From: Darksidea phi
Taxonomy: Eukaryota > Ascomycota > Dothideomycetes > Pleosporales > Lentitheciaceae
DNA length: 64,000 bases
Direction: 5' to 3'
Assembly: GCA_030770425.1 (NCBI GenBank)
Contig: JASJFT010000181.1
Coordinates: forward strand, 30,442 to 94,441
This document shows, piece by piece, positions 45,157 through 55,496 of this stretch (position 1 is its first letter; the number at the start of each line of letters is the position of its first letter). The notes under the pieces are model-generated. The model was not told where the DNA came from, made no database searches, and worked only from the letters and a program-made list of their open reading frames with translations. The position numbers and the translations under genes are program-made.

Positions 45157-47998
45157 GGTGGCGGTCCGTGAACGCACAGCGGCTTAGGTGCTGGACGCTG
45201 GCTTCGTGCGGGGGGTGCTGCGTAGAACGAGGGTGCGGCCGGTCACTCGGGGCGGCGTCGGGGCGGTACTGGGCGACAGCGCGGTCGATAAGCATACAGC
45301 GACGAGAAAACTAATCCGTATCTGAAGATGCTCGCAGTAAACAGCCCCAAGGTGCCGCTACAGGAGGAGTGCCGGGTGGAGGGCTATCGTCTCGCAGCGG
45401 ACATGGACGCAGCAGGCGTGGGTCGGGATGGAACGAGAGCGAGGAGCAACTGCCCAACGGGAGAAGCAACAGACGACCGACGACCGACGACCTGGCCAGC
45501 ACCGCTTTAAGGGAGGGAGAGGGGGGCCTTCTTGGGGACGGAGAAGGGTGAGAGAGGAAGATGGGACAGGCCGTCGAGGGAAAAGTGAGGATGCCGAGCT
45601 GCTGCTGTGGTAACAGAGCTGCATCCATGCATCTGAGGTTAGGGCTAGGGCCTGAGCTCGGGGCGCTTGCACCGCGGCCAATGAGGGCGCGGCTGGGGCT
45701 CTGCGGCGGGACGAGGAGCAGGCTCATTTTGCGTGCAGGATGTGCAGCTTCTGCCCGTCGTCTGCTGCTGGGGCCATCTCCGCGGTTTGCGGATCGGAGG
45801 GGAGAGGGCCATTGGCGCTGCAGTTCTGATTGCTGCGGCGGCCGGTACCTACAGCTGCTGCGAAGCAACCACGCACCACGATGCAGCCTTGCGTGCAGCT
45901 GACTGGCGCGACTGGCGAGCCTGCCCCGCGGTGCGCGGTGCGCGGCGCGTGGTGCGTCGAGTAAACACAGGTTCGCAGCGCGCTCGCCCGACATGGGCCA
46001 TTGTCTATCTCACACTGTCTAACACTGCGCGTCACACTGCGCGGCGCTCCTCATGCGGGCCCTGTCGAATCGTGCTCGCTTTTCGCCCTCGCCACGCCTC
46101 CACGCCTCCATGCCTCCTCCGTCCCTCGCGCTGTGGGCCCCCGTTGCCAGAGCACGTCGGCACGGAGCACCTCGTGTGCGGGCATCTGCCTGCGCGCCCA
46201 TGAAACGGTGAATTTCCCGCTTACCTCCAGCGCCCCCCGCCCGAACGCCTTTCTCATGCTTCGAGCAGCGTGATACCGTATCCTAGGATACCGCCACCTC
46301 CCAAGCGTTGCCCTGCTCCACCGCGCGCTACACCGGCGGCGAGGTCCGGGTATAGAAGGCCTCTCCAACACGCCCATTTGCTGTTCGGCTTCGCGAATCT
46401 GGTGTCAGCTTGCGACCCTTTCGTCATCGCCGCTTGGCGCCGTCCAGCCAGGAAACGCTCGACGACCCTCGAGGCCGGGGGGCTGTGGCTGTTGGCCCAG
46501 GTTCCGCGTCCTGAGGCAGAGAAAAGGCGCTGTCTCCGCTCCTGATTGGGCCGACAGGGACTCTCGCCGTCTGGATTCGTGCAGCGTAGCCGACGTCGCA
46601 GCGCTTGGGGGGTGAGATGGGTGCTGCACCCGGCCCGTGAACTCCTTCCATCTCGCAGAAAACCGGATGGGCCATGCTCGAACGAGTCCGTCGCTTGCTG
46701 TGGATCAAGCTGCACCGCGCAATCGTCGATTTCGACATCTCCAACGTCATAGCAATCCGGCTATCGTGGGAGCTGCCCGGTTTTGCACGCTGCTAGATGC
46801 GTTGTTTGCTTTGCCGGGTGTCGCCAGATCTCGAGAATACGAGGTGCGGTTTGCGCAATTGGTGGCTGCTCGTGCCGTCGCTACGGAGATAAGGGAAGAA
46901 TCGAGCACATCGGACGTACCTTCCACACGTGGAGAATGAAGCACTCAGCAGTCAGCACTCAGCTCCCTCGTGCACAAAGCCTTCACAAACCATGGGCTCA
47001 GGCCTCCAACAACCCCTCATCTGCAGGCTGCTGCGGCTGCTGGCGCCAGGCGCTTGCAGGGGTTGCACAGCTGAAGAGCCTGCCGTCGCGTGTGCTTCCA
47101 GGACAACGCGACCGTAAACAGAGCTCCGGGGCGGAAATATACGTCGTCTCGTGACTCTCAAGCTTCCATTCGCCGAGCCGCCGAACCGCCGAGTCGAGCG
47201 CGTTTCAACACCCATGGTTTTGCGGGCGGGATTTTAGGCACAACTGAAAAGTCATGTCAGTCAGCATTTCGGTCGTGTGCCCCCGACCTGCTCGTGACAA
47301 GCCGCTCGACAGTGCGCAATGCACCAAATCACCGTGGATACAGCCGTTGTAGGAGACATTCCGGAGGGTCCAATCCTCTCCAGCCACGCGGGATATCATT
47401 AGCAAAGAGCTCGGCTGGCGTGACTATCTGACATTCTATTTCTTATCGCCCGCTGACTCCCATGGCAAGCCCGCTGAGCTCATTTATTCGCAACTCGTTC
47501 GGGTTTCAGCGGTCAGATGTGGGTCGTTTCGCGGTTGGCGACGCAAAGCTGATCTGCGAACAGGATCCTTAAGGCGTGTGAGCGGTCAAGAAGAGCATCC
47601 AAAGCAAAGCTTGAAACTGTTCATTGAATTCGCTCTCATGTGGGCATTAGTTGATATACAGGCCGTCAACCGCGATTGCCCGTAATCTCCTCTCCATCGT
47701 GGACTTTCTCATCCTCCATTATCATTAAACAGAAGGAGCGGAAGGGGAGGTTAGGACCAGAAGAAGAGATACTGTGGCTCTAGACTAGGAATCCCGCAGA
47801 ACGAGAAACCACGCAAATGACTTCAAGAATTACATGCCCAATTAACAGGTCTCGAGGTATCGCTTGAAGCCCTCCATCTCTCGGAATGCACGTGCTGCTC
47901 CGGATCATCGTATTTCCGTTTATCGATAAGCGCTCGTGAACTTTTTTCTGCTGCCAAAAGTCTAGCCAAAACAACATCAAGTCGCAATAACGATCACA
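45157..47998. promoter_or_regulatory. 2.8 kb GC-rich region between divergent CDC25 and POL5
   Basis: No coding gene is supported. The long frames on both strands between 45300 and 46800 are GC-driven and lack domains. The region must hold both promoters. It is by far the largest divergent gap in the window, which would fit a long regulated 5' leader for the cell-cycle phosphatase, but no specific site is recognised. Confidence 0.4.
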
Positions 47999-50900
47999 AT
48001 GAGCAAGAAGAGCAGGAAGAGAGCCCGGGATGAGTCCCACGATGGGGTCGATTCGGGAGTGCCTACAAAGCGAAAGCGTCAAATCACCGATGACAGGCTT
48101 GAGCTATACAAGCTCTATGAAGACTTGGCAGCAGAGTCAAACGAAATACGGCTGAAAGCTGCTGAGCAGCTTATCATGAAGTTCTCCCCAGAGAATGAAC
48201 CGTCTTCACACGATGTGCAAGAGGCTCTGAGCCGGCTTATACGGGGTCTCTGCACTCAGCGGAAAGCCGCCCGGCTTGGGTTCTGCGTTACTCTGACTGA
48301 GCTGCTACGGCAACTCCTTGGAAAACAGAAAACATACGTTGAAAGTCTGGATCTCAATGTGGACTCTGTTCTCAAAAGAATTGACAAGCAGACTAAAGTG
48401 GAGGGCAATGCTTCTGGAATGGTAAGTTCCGTACAGTGTGAGATTGCTACAAGCTGATCGGAACTCTTAGGAACGAAGGGATCACCTCATCGGGAAGTTG
48501 TTCGCATACAAAGCGATCATGCAATCAGGAATTCTTCTCGAACCTGAGTGCTTGGATGGCTGGAATGAGCTGTTGAACCGTGTCTATGGAATGGCACGCG
48601 ATGTACCCTGGCTACGTGAGGAATGCGGCTTGATCCTTGTCGAAGCGGTCTCGAGCTTAGGCGCTGAGGCTCAACTTGAATCATACGCGCAAGAACTGGT
48701 GCAACGTTTGGTGTCTACGAACCTCGCCAATACCCCAGAGGGCGTTGCGGTATGGCTCGCCTTACGAGTGAACCATGAGACGATTCTTCCGGCCAAGATC
48801 TGGCACAACAACGATCCTCTTGCGAGAAAAGAACGGGCACGACTTGCCAAAATTCTTAAAGAAGACTTCCGCACGTCCCCCAAGGATGGCAAGACGGAGG
48901 ATATCAAGTCGGCAGCGGCTAGCCATAACCCATCGTTCGCCTGGGACCTTCTAATGTCAAAGGTTCTGGAAATGGACAAGGCAAAGGGAGATCGTACCGA
49001 CCCCGATAAATCCGAATTTGCTCAGTTCTGGCTCGATACTGTCGATGGTATGTCCGCTTGCTTGTTGTTGAGACCTCTGCTTACCCTTTCAGCACACTTG
49101 TTTGGATCGACTTCTTCTCACGAACGCAAATCCTGGGGCTTCAAGCTTTTCGCAAGAATGATACCCCAAGCCGAGAAAGTGCCGGACTGGGCGATTCCGG
49201 CATTGTTCAGCCCGAACCTTATGCGGACATTGCTCAATCAGACCAAGAAGGATGACCGTTTCCTTCATGCAGCAGCGCTAAATGCGTGGAAAGCGATACC
49301 TTTGCGAGCGCAGGCATCACCCAGTTCCGCTCTTGGCCTCGTCATAGGACTTACATCGAAGAATGGCACTGCAGATTTCGACTGTTTCACCAAATCAAAA
49401 ACACTAGAGCATGTCCTTCTCTTAGCAGATGATGATACTTTGAGGAAGATTGTCCGACATATCCGCTCACTCATCATCCGCCCGGAAACAACAGACCAGC
49501 CTGTTGCTGACCATCGGCGGCAAACAGTCGCAGACCTTCTCTTAAATCTAGTCAGGCATTATAAGCGCTACAACAACTTGCTTTCTGATGCTGTTGAGAA
49601 GGATAATTGGCTCCGAAATACATTGGAGATTCTAGTCGAACATGCGTACTTTGTTCCTAGTCAAAGTGCGAAGACGCGCAAAGTGCCTCTACCTGTCGTC
49701 AGCGAGACTAGTAGGAAAATGTTCCAAGAGCGATTGTCATCCTGTCTTACCCGACTGCTTAATGCTGAGAACGAATCCCTGACATCGTTCGGTCTCATGG
49801 TTGTTGGGATGATTAGGGCTAAAGCTACATCATCTAAGGGTTTGGAGCCTTTGCTCAAGGCCGATCAATTGGTCATGGAAACAGTCGAGAGGGCCTTTCA
49901 AACGCTTGACGTGCTTGCCGCAAAGGTACGCATTGCTTCCTCACTTGTCTCCTGTTGTATTAACATTAGCTCCCCAGGACTCCAAACAAAGCCAATCGTC
50001 CGCCACCCGAGGTTTTGTCCTCCTTTATACCTTTACCCTCCTGCAAGTTTATAATGGCGATACAGACGCCGTCATGATGTTGGAGGACCTGCAGACTTCA
50101 TCGAACGCGATGCTGGAGTCGTCGGATGACTCAGCAGCCCAGACGCAGGATGGCTTTGTAGAGATCCTTCTATCTTTCTTGGGCAACCCTCGCACGCTAT
50201 TCCACAGAATCGCTATCGAAGCCTTCACCACCTTCGCGTCTGAGCTAAGCTTGGGTGGTCTACGTTCATTAACAGATGTCCTTGACACAGAGGAAAGCCT
50301 TGAGGGACAGAAGCAACTCTTTGCACAAGATGACAATGAAGCTGCAGACGAGGACGACGACGACGACGACGAAGACGACGATGACGACGACGCATCGGAT
50401 GTCGAGATGATTGACGGTGAGCCTTCAAGTTCTAACGATGAGGAAGCCAACGACTCCGATGAAGAGTCATCGAGCGACGACAGTAGCGCCGAGGACGAAT
50501 CTGAAGACGACGAGGAGCTCATGCAATTCAACAACATGCTAGCCATGACCCTACAGACATCGAAACCTTCTGCAGACGGTGAGGCGTCAGATGATACTTC
50601 GGACGAGTCAGACATGGACGACGAGCAGATGATGGCGCTTGATCCCCACCTTTCGAAGATCTTCAAACAGCGGAGTCAGGTCACCGGCAAGAAAGAGCGC
50701 GAGAATGCAAAGCAGAACATGGTCCAATTCAAATCGCGCGTGCTTGACCTTCTCGCCGTCTTTCTCGACAAGCAATACTCAAACCCACTTACCTTGGAGG
50801 CTCTTCTGTCGGTGTTACGACTCACCAGAGCCACGGCAAACAAGCAACTATCGGATAAGAGCGCCAAAATGCTGAAGTCGACCTTTGAAACGCACACAAA

Positions 50901-51198
50901 ACACAAAACTGCTCTTCCAACGCCAGACGATGTCGACTCGGTCTGGGAAGTTCTGAAAGGGATTCACGAGGAAGCAAAACTGGGTGGTGGCGCGAACGTC
51001 CACGCAAGTGCATGCAGCACGGCGAGTCTACACCTTGTCAGAATCTTAGTCGGCCTCGACAAAGAGAACTATGGTAAGGTGGTGGATGTGTATGCGGAGA
51101 CCCAAAAAGAATGGTTCGCAGACAAAAAGTCTTCCGTGCAGTCGGTACTCTTTACACAGTTTCTGAACTGGTCTGTTCAGTTCCGGTCTGGGAAGTGA
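47999..51198 (+). CDS. POL5: POL5/MYBBP1A-like nucleolar protein (DNA polymerase phi family)
   Basis: Exons 47999-48421, 48471-49047, 49093-49925, 49978-51198 give 1017 aa. The N-terminus is basic (KKSRKRARDE, TKRKRQ); then comes the Pol5 helical repeat region (LYKLYEDLAAESNEIRLKAAEQLI, FAYKAIMQSGIL, SSHERKSWGFKLFARMI); an extremely acidic stretch (about residues 735-815, many D/E/S in a row) follows, then the conserved MMALDPHLSKIFKQR segment. Despite its name, Pol5 acts in rRNA synthesis and ribosome assembly in the nucleolus. The 45 nt intron 49048-49092 (GTATGT...TTTCAG) is stop-free and in frame; removing it restores the conserved alignment FWLDTVDAHLFG...SSHERK, but a 1032 aa unspliced form is possible. 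Confidence 0.9.
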
Positions 51199-51353
51199 GC
51201 GTTTTACCGCCACTTTGGTTCGGAATGCACAAGAGTAGTAATATAAGGTTTGAGCAGGTCAACAGTTGTAAGTGGGGTGCTCTTGTAAGGCCTGTCTGTG
51301 TCAGGACACACTTTGCTGCTGTATTTTGCCCTACCCCAAATCCCATCACCTCG

Positions 51354-51823
51354 TCACCCTTTTTGAGGATCCCAAGCAACGACCTCAATTTCAACCCTCA
51401 TATCATCCTCACCCAACCTCTGCACCCCCACAGTCGTCCAAATCGGCTTATGGCCCGGCATCCATTTCTCAAAGCCGCTCTTCATCGCCGCCAACGCCTC
51501 GTTATTCAAAGGCACGTGGTAGCTGTTCACACGGAAGACTTGCGACCAGCCCTTTCCACCAGCGTCGCGGAGGCAAAGGTCCACGTTGGCGAAAGCCTGC
51601 GCTATCTGGGCATTGATTTCGGTGTTGATGGTGCCGGTTGAGGGGTCCCAACCGCCTCAGAAGGGGGTTAGTGGATGGTGGATACGGAAAGGGGATCGAG
51701 AGGTTGCTTACCTTGGCCAGAGCATTCGATGCGGTCACCTACTCGGACGGCTTGTTGGTAACTGTACTGCTTGAGGTTTCGTTCGCCGACGCCTTCAAAG
51801 GCGTAGTATTGAAGGTCTGCCAT
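51354..51823 (-). CDS. RidA/YjgF/YER057c-family protein
   Basis: Two exons on the minus strand, 51712-51823 and 51354-51655, give 137 aa, the normal RidA length. The join gives RIECSGQGGWDPSTG; further features are NTEINAQIAQAFANVDLCL and the C-terminal DDMRVEIEVVAWD, where RVEIE matches the R-V-E-I-E segment that holds the substrate carboxylate in RidA enzymes. Known role: hydrolysis of reactive 2-aminoacrylate-type enamines to ketoacids and ammonia, protecting PLP enzymes; several subgroups have other roles. It converges with POL5; only 155 bp separate the stops. Confidence 0.88.
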
Positions 51824-52985
51824 TCTTGGAGTTCTCAATACAAACTTGTCGTATTCTTGTTCGAGGATAGATATCGAAAGCAGCGTGTGTCTGGCTCTTA
51901 TTCCGCAAGTCTGAGCTTGCTTCTTGGCTTGATGTTCCCCGGCCGCCTTTTAATCCCCTTGTAACTCCGCTTCTCATTAGTAATAATGCGCTCGTTTCTA
52001 GGCTTACGATATCCGGGTGTGCATGTATTGACTTGGCGACTCCACTGATGTCGAAGACGAAGAGTCCGATGGGGTGAAGAGGTGCTCTAAGGTAAGATGA
52101 TGTCATTGCTTGGAAATACTGACACTGCCGAAATAGCCCATGGGTTGCCGAAGGCAGTCGTGGTTCGGCATGTAGGTATGCCGCACTCACAGGTTGACTA
52201 GTTGTGTGTCTACCGTTATGACTAGATTCATGGCCGTTGCTCTTCTCGGGGACTGGGAAATTTCTCGGGTGACGAAGGGGCTGCATTCTACGTGTTACTC
52301 GTGGACATTCTTTTAAGGGTGTACATGTAAAAATGTGCAGTTGTATGCTGCAATTATGTTGAAATTGCGCATTCATCCTCTTCAATTCTTCAATATATCC
52401 GTCGGTGAGTCGACATTGATGGAGCGCACCTGGATCATCAGTGTAAAAGTTAACATGGAATAGATTTGCTGCCGATGAATTACAGCTGTAGTTGCGCTTA
52501 GATATCCATATGCCAGCAGAGAGCAAAGAATTATGGGAAAAGGAAGGATATTGGAGATGTGTGCTCGACCCTGCCCCCTCGACATGGATTGATGTCCAAG
52601 CCATTCGAAGCTTCAATTTGAATGCATTAATTAACGCATGTCAGACAAACTGATCGAAGAAATGTTTGCATTCACGCCATGCCTTCATTTACCTGATGAT
52701 GCAGTCATCGTATGAACAACTCAATTAACACACCGTACACCGTGTACGGTAAGGTGGTCCAATCAACCGCGATAGTGAGTTGCTGAGTATATTGAATCTC
52801 TCGAGAAACGTGCAATGTAGCCCTGCGACATCCCACCCTGACGCCTCAAACTAGTATACTCTCAACCTACGCCCTAAATAGACATCGAGTTTCTCAACTA
52901 GCGGTTTCGACATCGAACCCCATCGACAAGGCTAGTACATTCCCATCCTGCTATAGCATGATTTGGCTGATGATCTCGCAACAAC
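51824..52985. other. 1.2 kb intergenic with a perfect palindrome
   Basis: No gene is supported (the minus-strand frame 51795-52616 overlaps the RidA start and has no domain). A 19 bp perfect palindrome lies at 52732-52750. Confidence 0.4.
52732..52750. repeat. 19 bp perfect palindrome
   Basis: Sequence accgtacac-c-gtgtacggt: two 9-base arms around one base. It lies about 240 bp before the secreted-protein relic. CGG/CCG-containing palindromes are typical of fungal Zn2Cys6 regulator sites, so it may be an operator; this is inference. Confidence 0.5.
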
Positions 52986-53501
52986 ATGAACCTCCGCTTT
53001 TTTTTTGTTTGAGCTCCTCCTCAGAGCACTCTTGTTATTCGCTCAACCCACAATTTCAAATCCAGTACGGCTTGCCCACGAACCAGCCATCGACCTTCTT
53101 TCCGCACGCGGTAATAGCTGGGCGGACGATGGCGATTGCAGCGTGCATATCATTCTCCGGCAGAGATGCAACAACAACTATAACGACGTCACTACCTTTG
53201 CGAAATTCGATATATGGGATGCCCGTGGTAAACCCATCCAGGGTTTGTCCGGCCCAGGCATAGGAAACAACGACCATGCCGTCTACACCGTAGAAGACGG
53301 CGTTGCCCAGATATACGATCCCAAGGTTTTCACCTCCGGTGGAAGTACTACGAGGGCGAGACGACGCATCCGAATAGTCGGTGGGAGAAGATGACGTTTA
53401 CCTACGTTGGGTACGCGGCGCGCGACGATAAAAGTGCAGGCTGTACACCGAAAGTGTGGGACCAGTGCAATGGCTTCAGTCTAGGCTGGTGGCACGAATG
53501 A
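52986..53501 (+). pseudogene. Frameshifted small secreted-protein gene
   Basis: Related to the intact gene at 54182-54751. The ATG at 52986 starts a hydrophobic leader, but a run of nine T (52998-53006) puts it one base out of frame with the hydrophobic FELLLRALLLFAQ stretch that follows. The body (WADDGDCSVHIILRQRCNN...) matches the paralogue up to about 53331. There, between a shared Phe codon and a shared RWKYYE segment, this copy has five bases where the paralogue has six, so one base is missing. Downstream the other frame continues RWEKMTFTYVGYAARDD to a stop at 53499-53501. Two single-base breaks make a pseudogene likely; sequencing error, especially in the T run, is the alternative. 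No family or function is known. Confidence 0.75.
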
Positions 53502-54181
53502 GGAGGTCCAAAACCGCTTTCACATCAGAGGGTATGTTCTTAGAGAGGGAGCTCGGGGATTGTGCCAAATGTTACTGACGATGATGTAGACGAGGCATGT
53601 TATTTGCCCTTTTACATGCAAACATAGGTCGTGAGTGGTAAGGAATGGGGGCTAGGTTATGGTCGGGCGGTCTTGAGCCACCGGGAATGAGGATCGCTCG
53701 CTATAGTGTTCGTGGTACCGATGGAGTGGTGCTATAGATCCTGGTAGGGGTATTGGGGGCGGTTGAACCATACTACACCTGTCCATGTATCGTGCTTTCT
53801 TGTACATGACTTGCTTTTGCTGGCACTGTATAGGTAGAATGCATTCTGTATTTTCATGACGAGGTTGAGCGAAATGTGGAGTTGTACACGCGGATGGGCT
53901 AGTTATGTGACCAGGGGACGATGACTCTTGTGTGACTCCTTGTGTTTGCCCATGTTGCACCGTGCTCTCTCTCTCAGAGAACTGTAGCTCGAAGTGTCCC
54001 ATCCTATAGCAATATTTTCACCCTCCTAGCTTTAATGCATATAAGGATTTCCCCTTTTCTTTGCTAGAGACATTCGGCCGTTGCCCACCACATCCACAGA
54101 TATTCAAAATGTTCCAAAAAGTAGTGTGTCCCCTTCCTAACCCTGTAGCTATCAAGAACCTACCTAAAGCTTCCATGTCAG
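53502..54181. other. Intergenic between the secreted-protein paralogues
   Basis: No gene is seen. The minus-strand frame 53652-54002 has no features. Confidence 0.4.
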
Positions 54182-54751
54182 ATGGCCTTTCTCATTCTGA
54201 ATACCTCACTTATCGGGCTTCTCCTGCTCCTCATCCATCCCACAGCTTCCTCGCCCCTCTTGGAGCCCCGCGCTACCGCCAACGACACCGTAACCACCAG
54301 CGAGGTTTGGGCGCCGGGCGAATGCAATTTCGATGTCATGCTCAGAGAGCACTGCAACGGCCAAAGCAACGACGTCTCCACCACCGCTCAATTCTGGTTC
54401 CACGACGCCAACAACAAATACATAACTTCGGTAGCGGGCGACGGTGTATTCACACCAGCGCCTGTATACCGCAAAGCCGTGGGCGAGATCAGGGGATCGA
54501 ATGGCTTCTACTTTCGGTGGAAGTACTACGAGAATGGAAATGTGGGCAACAACAACGCGCGGTGGGAGAAGATGACGTATACGTTTCCGCCGGGGCGTGC
54601 GCAGGATGAAGACGATGTAAGCTGTACTGAGTCCATGTGGAGCGAGTACGATGGGCGTAGCAAGGCTTGGTGGAATGATTGCGGGTCTAGTATGGGGATG
54701 AGTATTGTTAGAGTAAGTGTGAATGGTTGCTTGGTTGAGCCGAAGTGTTGA
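54182..54751 (+). CDS. Small secreted cysteine-containing protein
   Basis: Single exon, 189 aa. Residues 1-24 form a clear signal peptide (MAFLILNTSLIGLLLLLIHP...). The mature part has six cysteines (in ECNF, HCNG, SCTE, DCGS, GCLVEPKC), many aromatic residues and segments SNDVSTTAQFWFHDANNKY, GFYFRWKYYENGN and ARWEKMTYTFPPG. An earlier in-frame Met does not exist in a better context. I do not recognise a family. Size, secretion and cysteines fit an effector candidate or a cell-surface lectin-like protein, both speculative. It is the intact partner of the broken copy 700 bp upstream. Confidence 0.8.
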   Translation: MAFLILNTSLIGLLLLLIHPTASSPLLEPRATANDTVTTSEVWAPGECNFDVMLREHCNGQSNDVSTTAQFWFHDANNKYITSVAGDGVFTPAPVYRKAVGEIRGSNGFYFRWKYYENGNVGNNNARWEKMTYTFPPGRAQDEDDVSCTESMWSEYDGRSKAWWNDCGSSMGMSIVRVSVNGCLVEPKC

Positions 54752-55496
54752 TGATGGGTAGGTCAGGACTGTTAATTGCAATTTCCACTGCGTGTGGAAA
54801 TAAGGCTAGGACGCTGTTGTAGCCATCTCTAGAATGTCTGGTTTCTAGTTATCGGTGGTGGGGTTTGGGATACCTTGTAGCGTCGAGGTGTACCCGTACC
54901 ATGACAGGTCCGAACGGCGTGTAGAATCTCTGAGTCAATAACTAGAGCATACATTGCTCCTTTCTGGTGTTTGGGTTTGTTATCTGCTCGATCATTGGGC
55001 TGCTCCGTGTCGATCCTTGGTCTATAAATCTGGGCTTCTGGTATCAAGAGTTGCCCTCTCTCCACTTTAGACCCGTCTGTCATACGAGCATCTACATACC
55101 TCCGCACCAGTCAAATACTGTAAAGGGTGGCATGTTCAGAAAGTCGAAAATAGCTCCGCTCACCACCGGAATATGCCAAACCACAGGAATGGGCCAAAGC
55201 GGCCGACAACAGCTTCCGAAATTGAACGTAATGCAGCTTGACCCACTAAAGGATGACTACATGTTACATTCTGATGCCGACGGGCCAGAACTGCTTACGA
55301 TTTGTCTTGCTGTTAAGCAGAAGTGCCTGCCTAGAATTTGCCCCACCACAAGCTCCTAGCCCTAGCTCCGTCATTCCGCACCTTTTCAGCCCACCCCAAC
55401 CCCACAGCTGTCAATTCCCCACCAGATAGACTCTTCCCCCCCAAAATTGATTCCACAATACTTGCGCCCGTTGCCTTCCATCTGCAATAGTTGATT
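54752..55496. other. Intergenic, no gene seen
   Basis: A plus-strand frame of 130 codons (54967-55359) has no signal, domain or splice support and is not listed as a gene. Confidence 0.4.

Noticed and set aside
45311..45994. 227-codon minus-strand frame, and other frames up to 46800
   Set aside because: High GC removes stop codons by chance; the Arg/Ser/Ala/Pro composition has no family resemblance.
50049..50666. 205-codon Ser-rich minus-strand frame
   Set aside because: Mirror of the Asp/Glu run in POL5.
54967..55359. 130-codon plus-strand frame
   Set aside because: Begins with a hydrophobic stretch, but has no cleavage site, no relatives known to me and no introns; probably chance.
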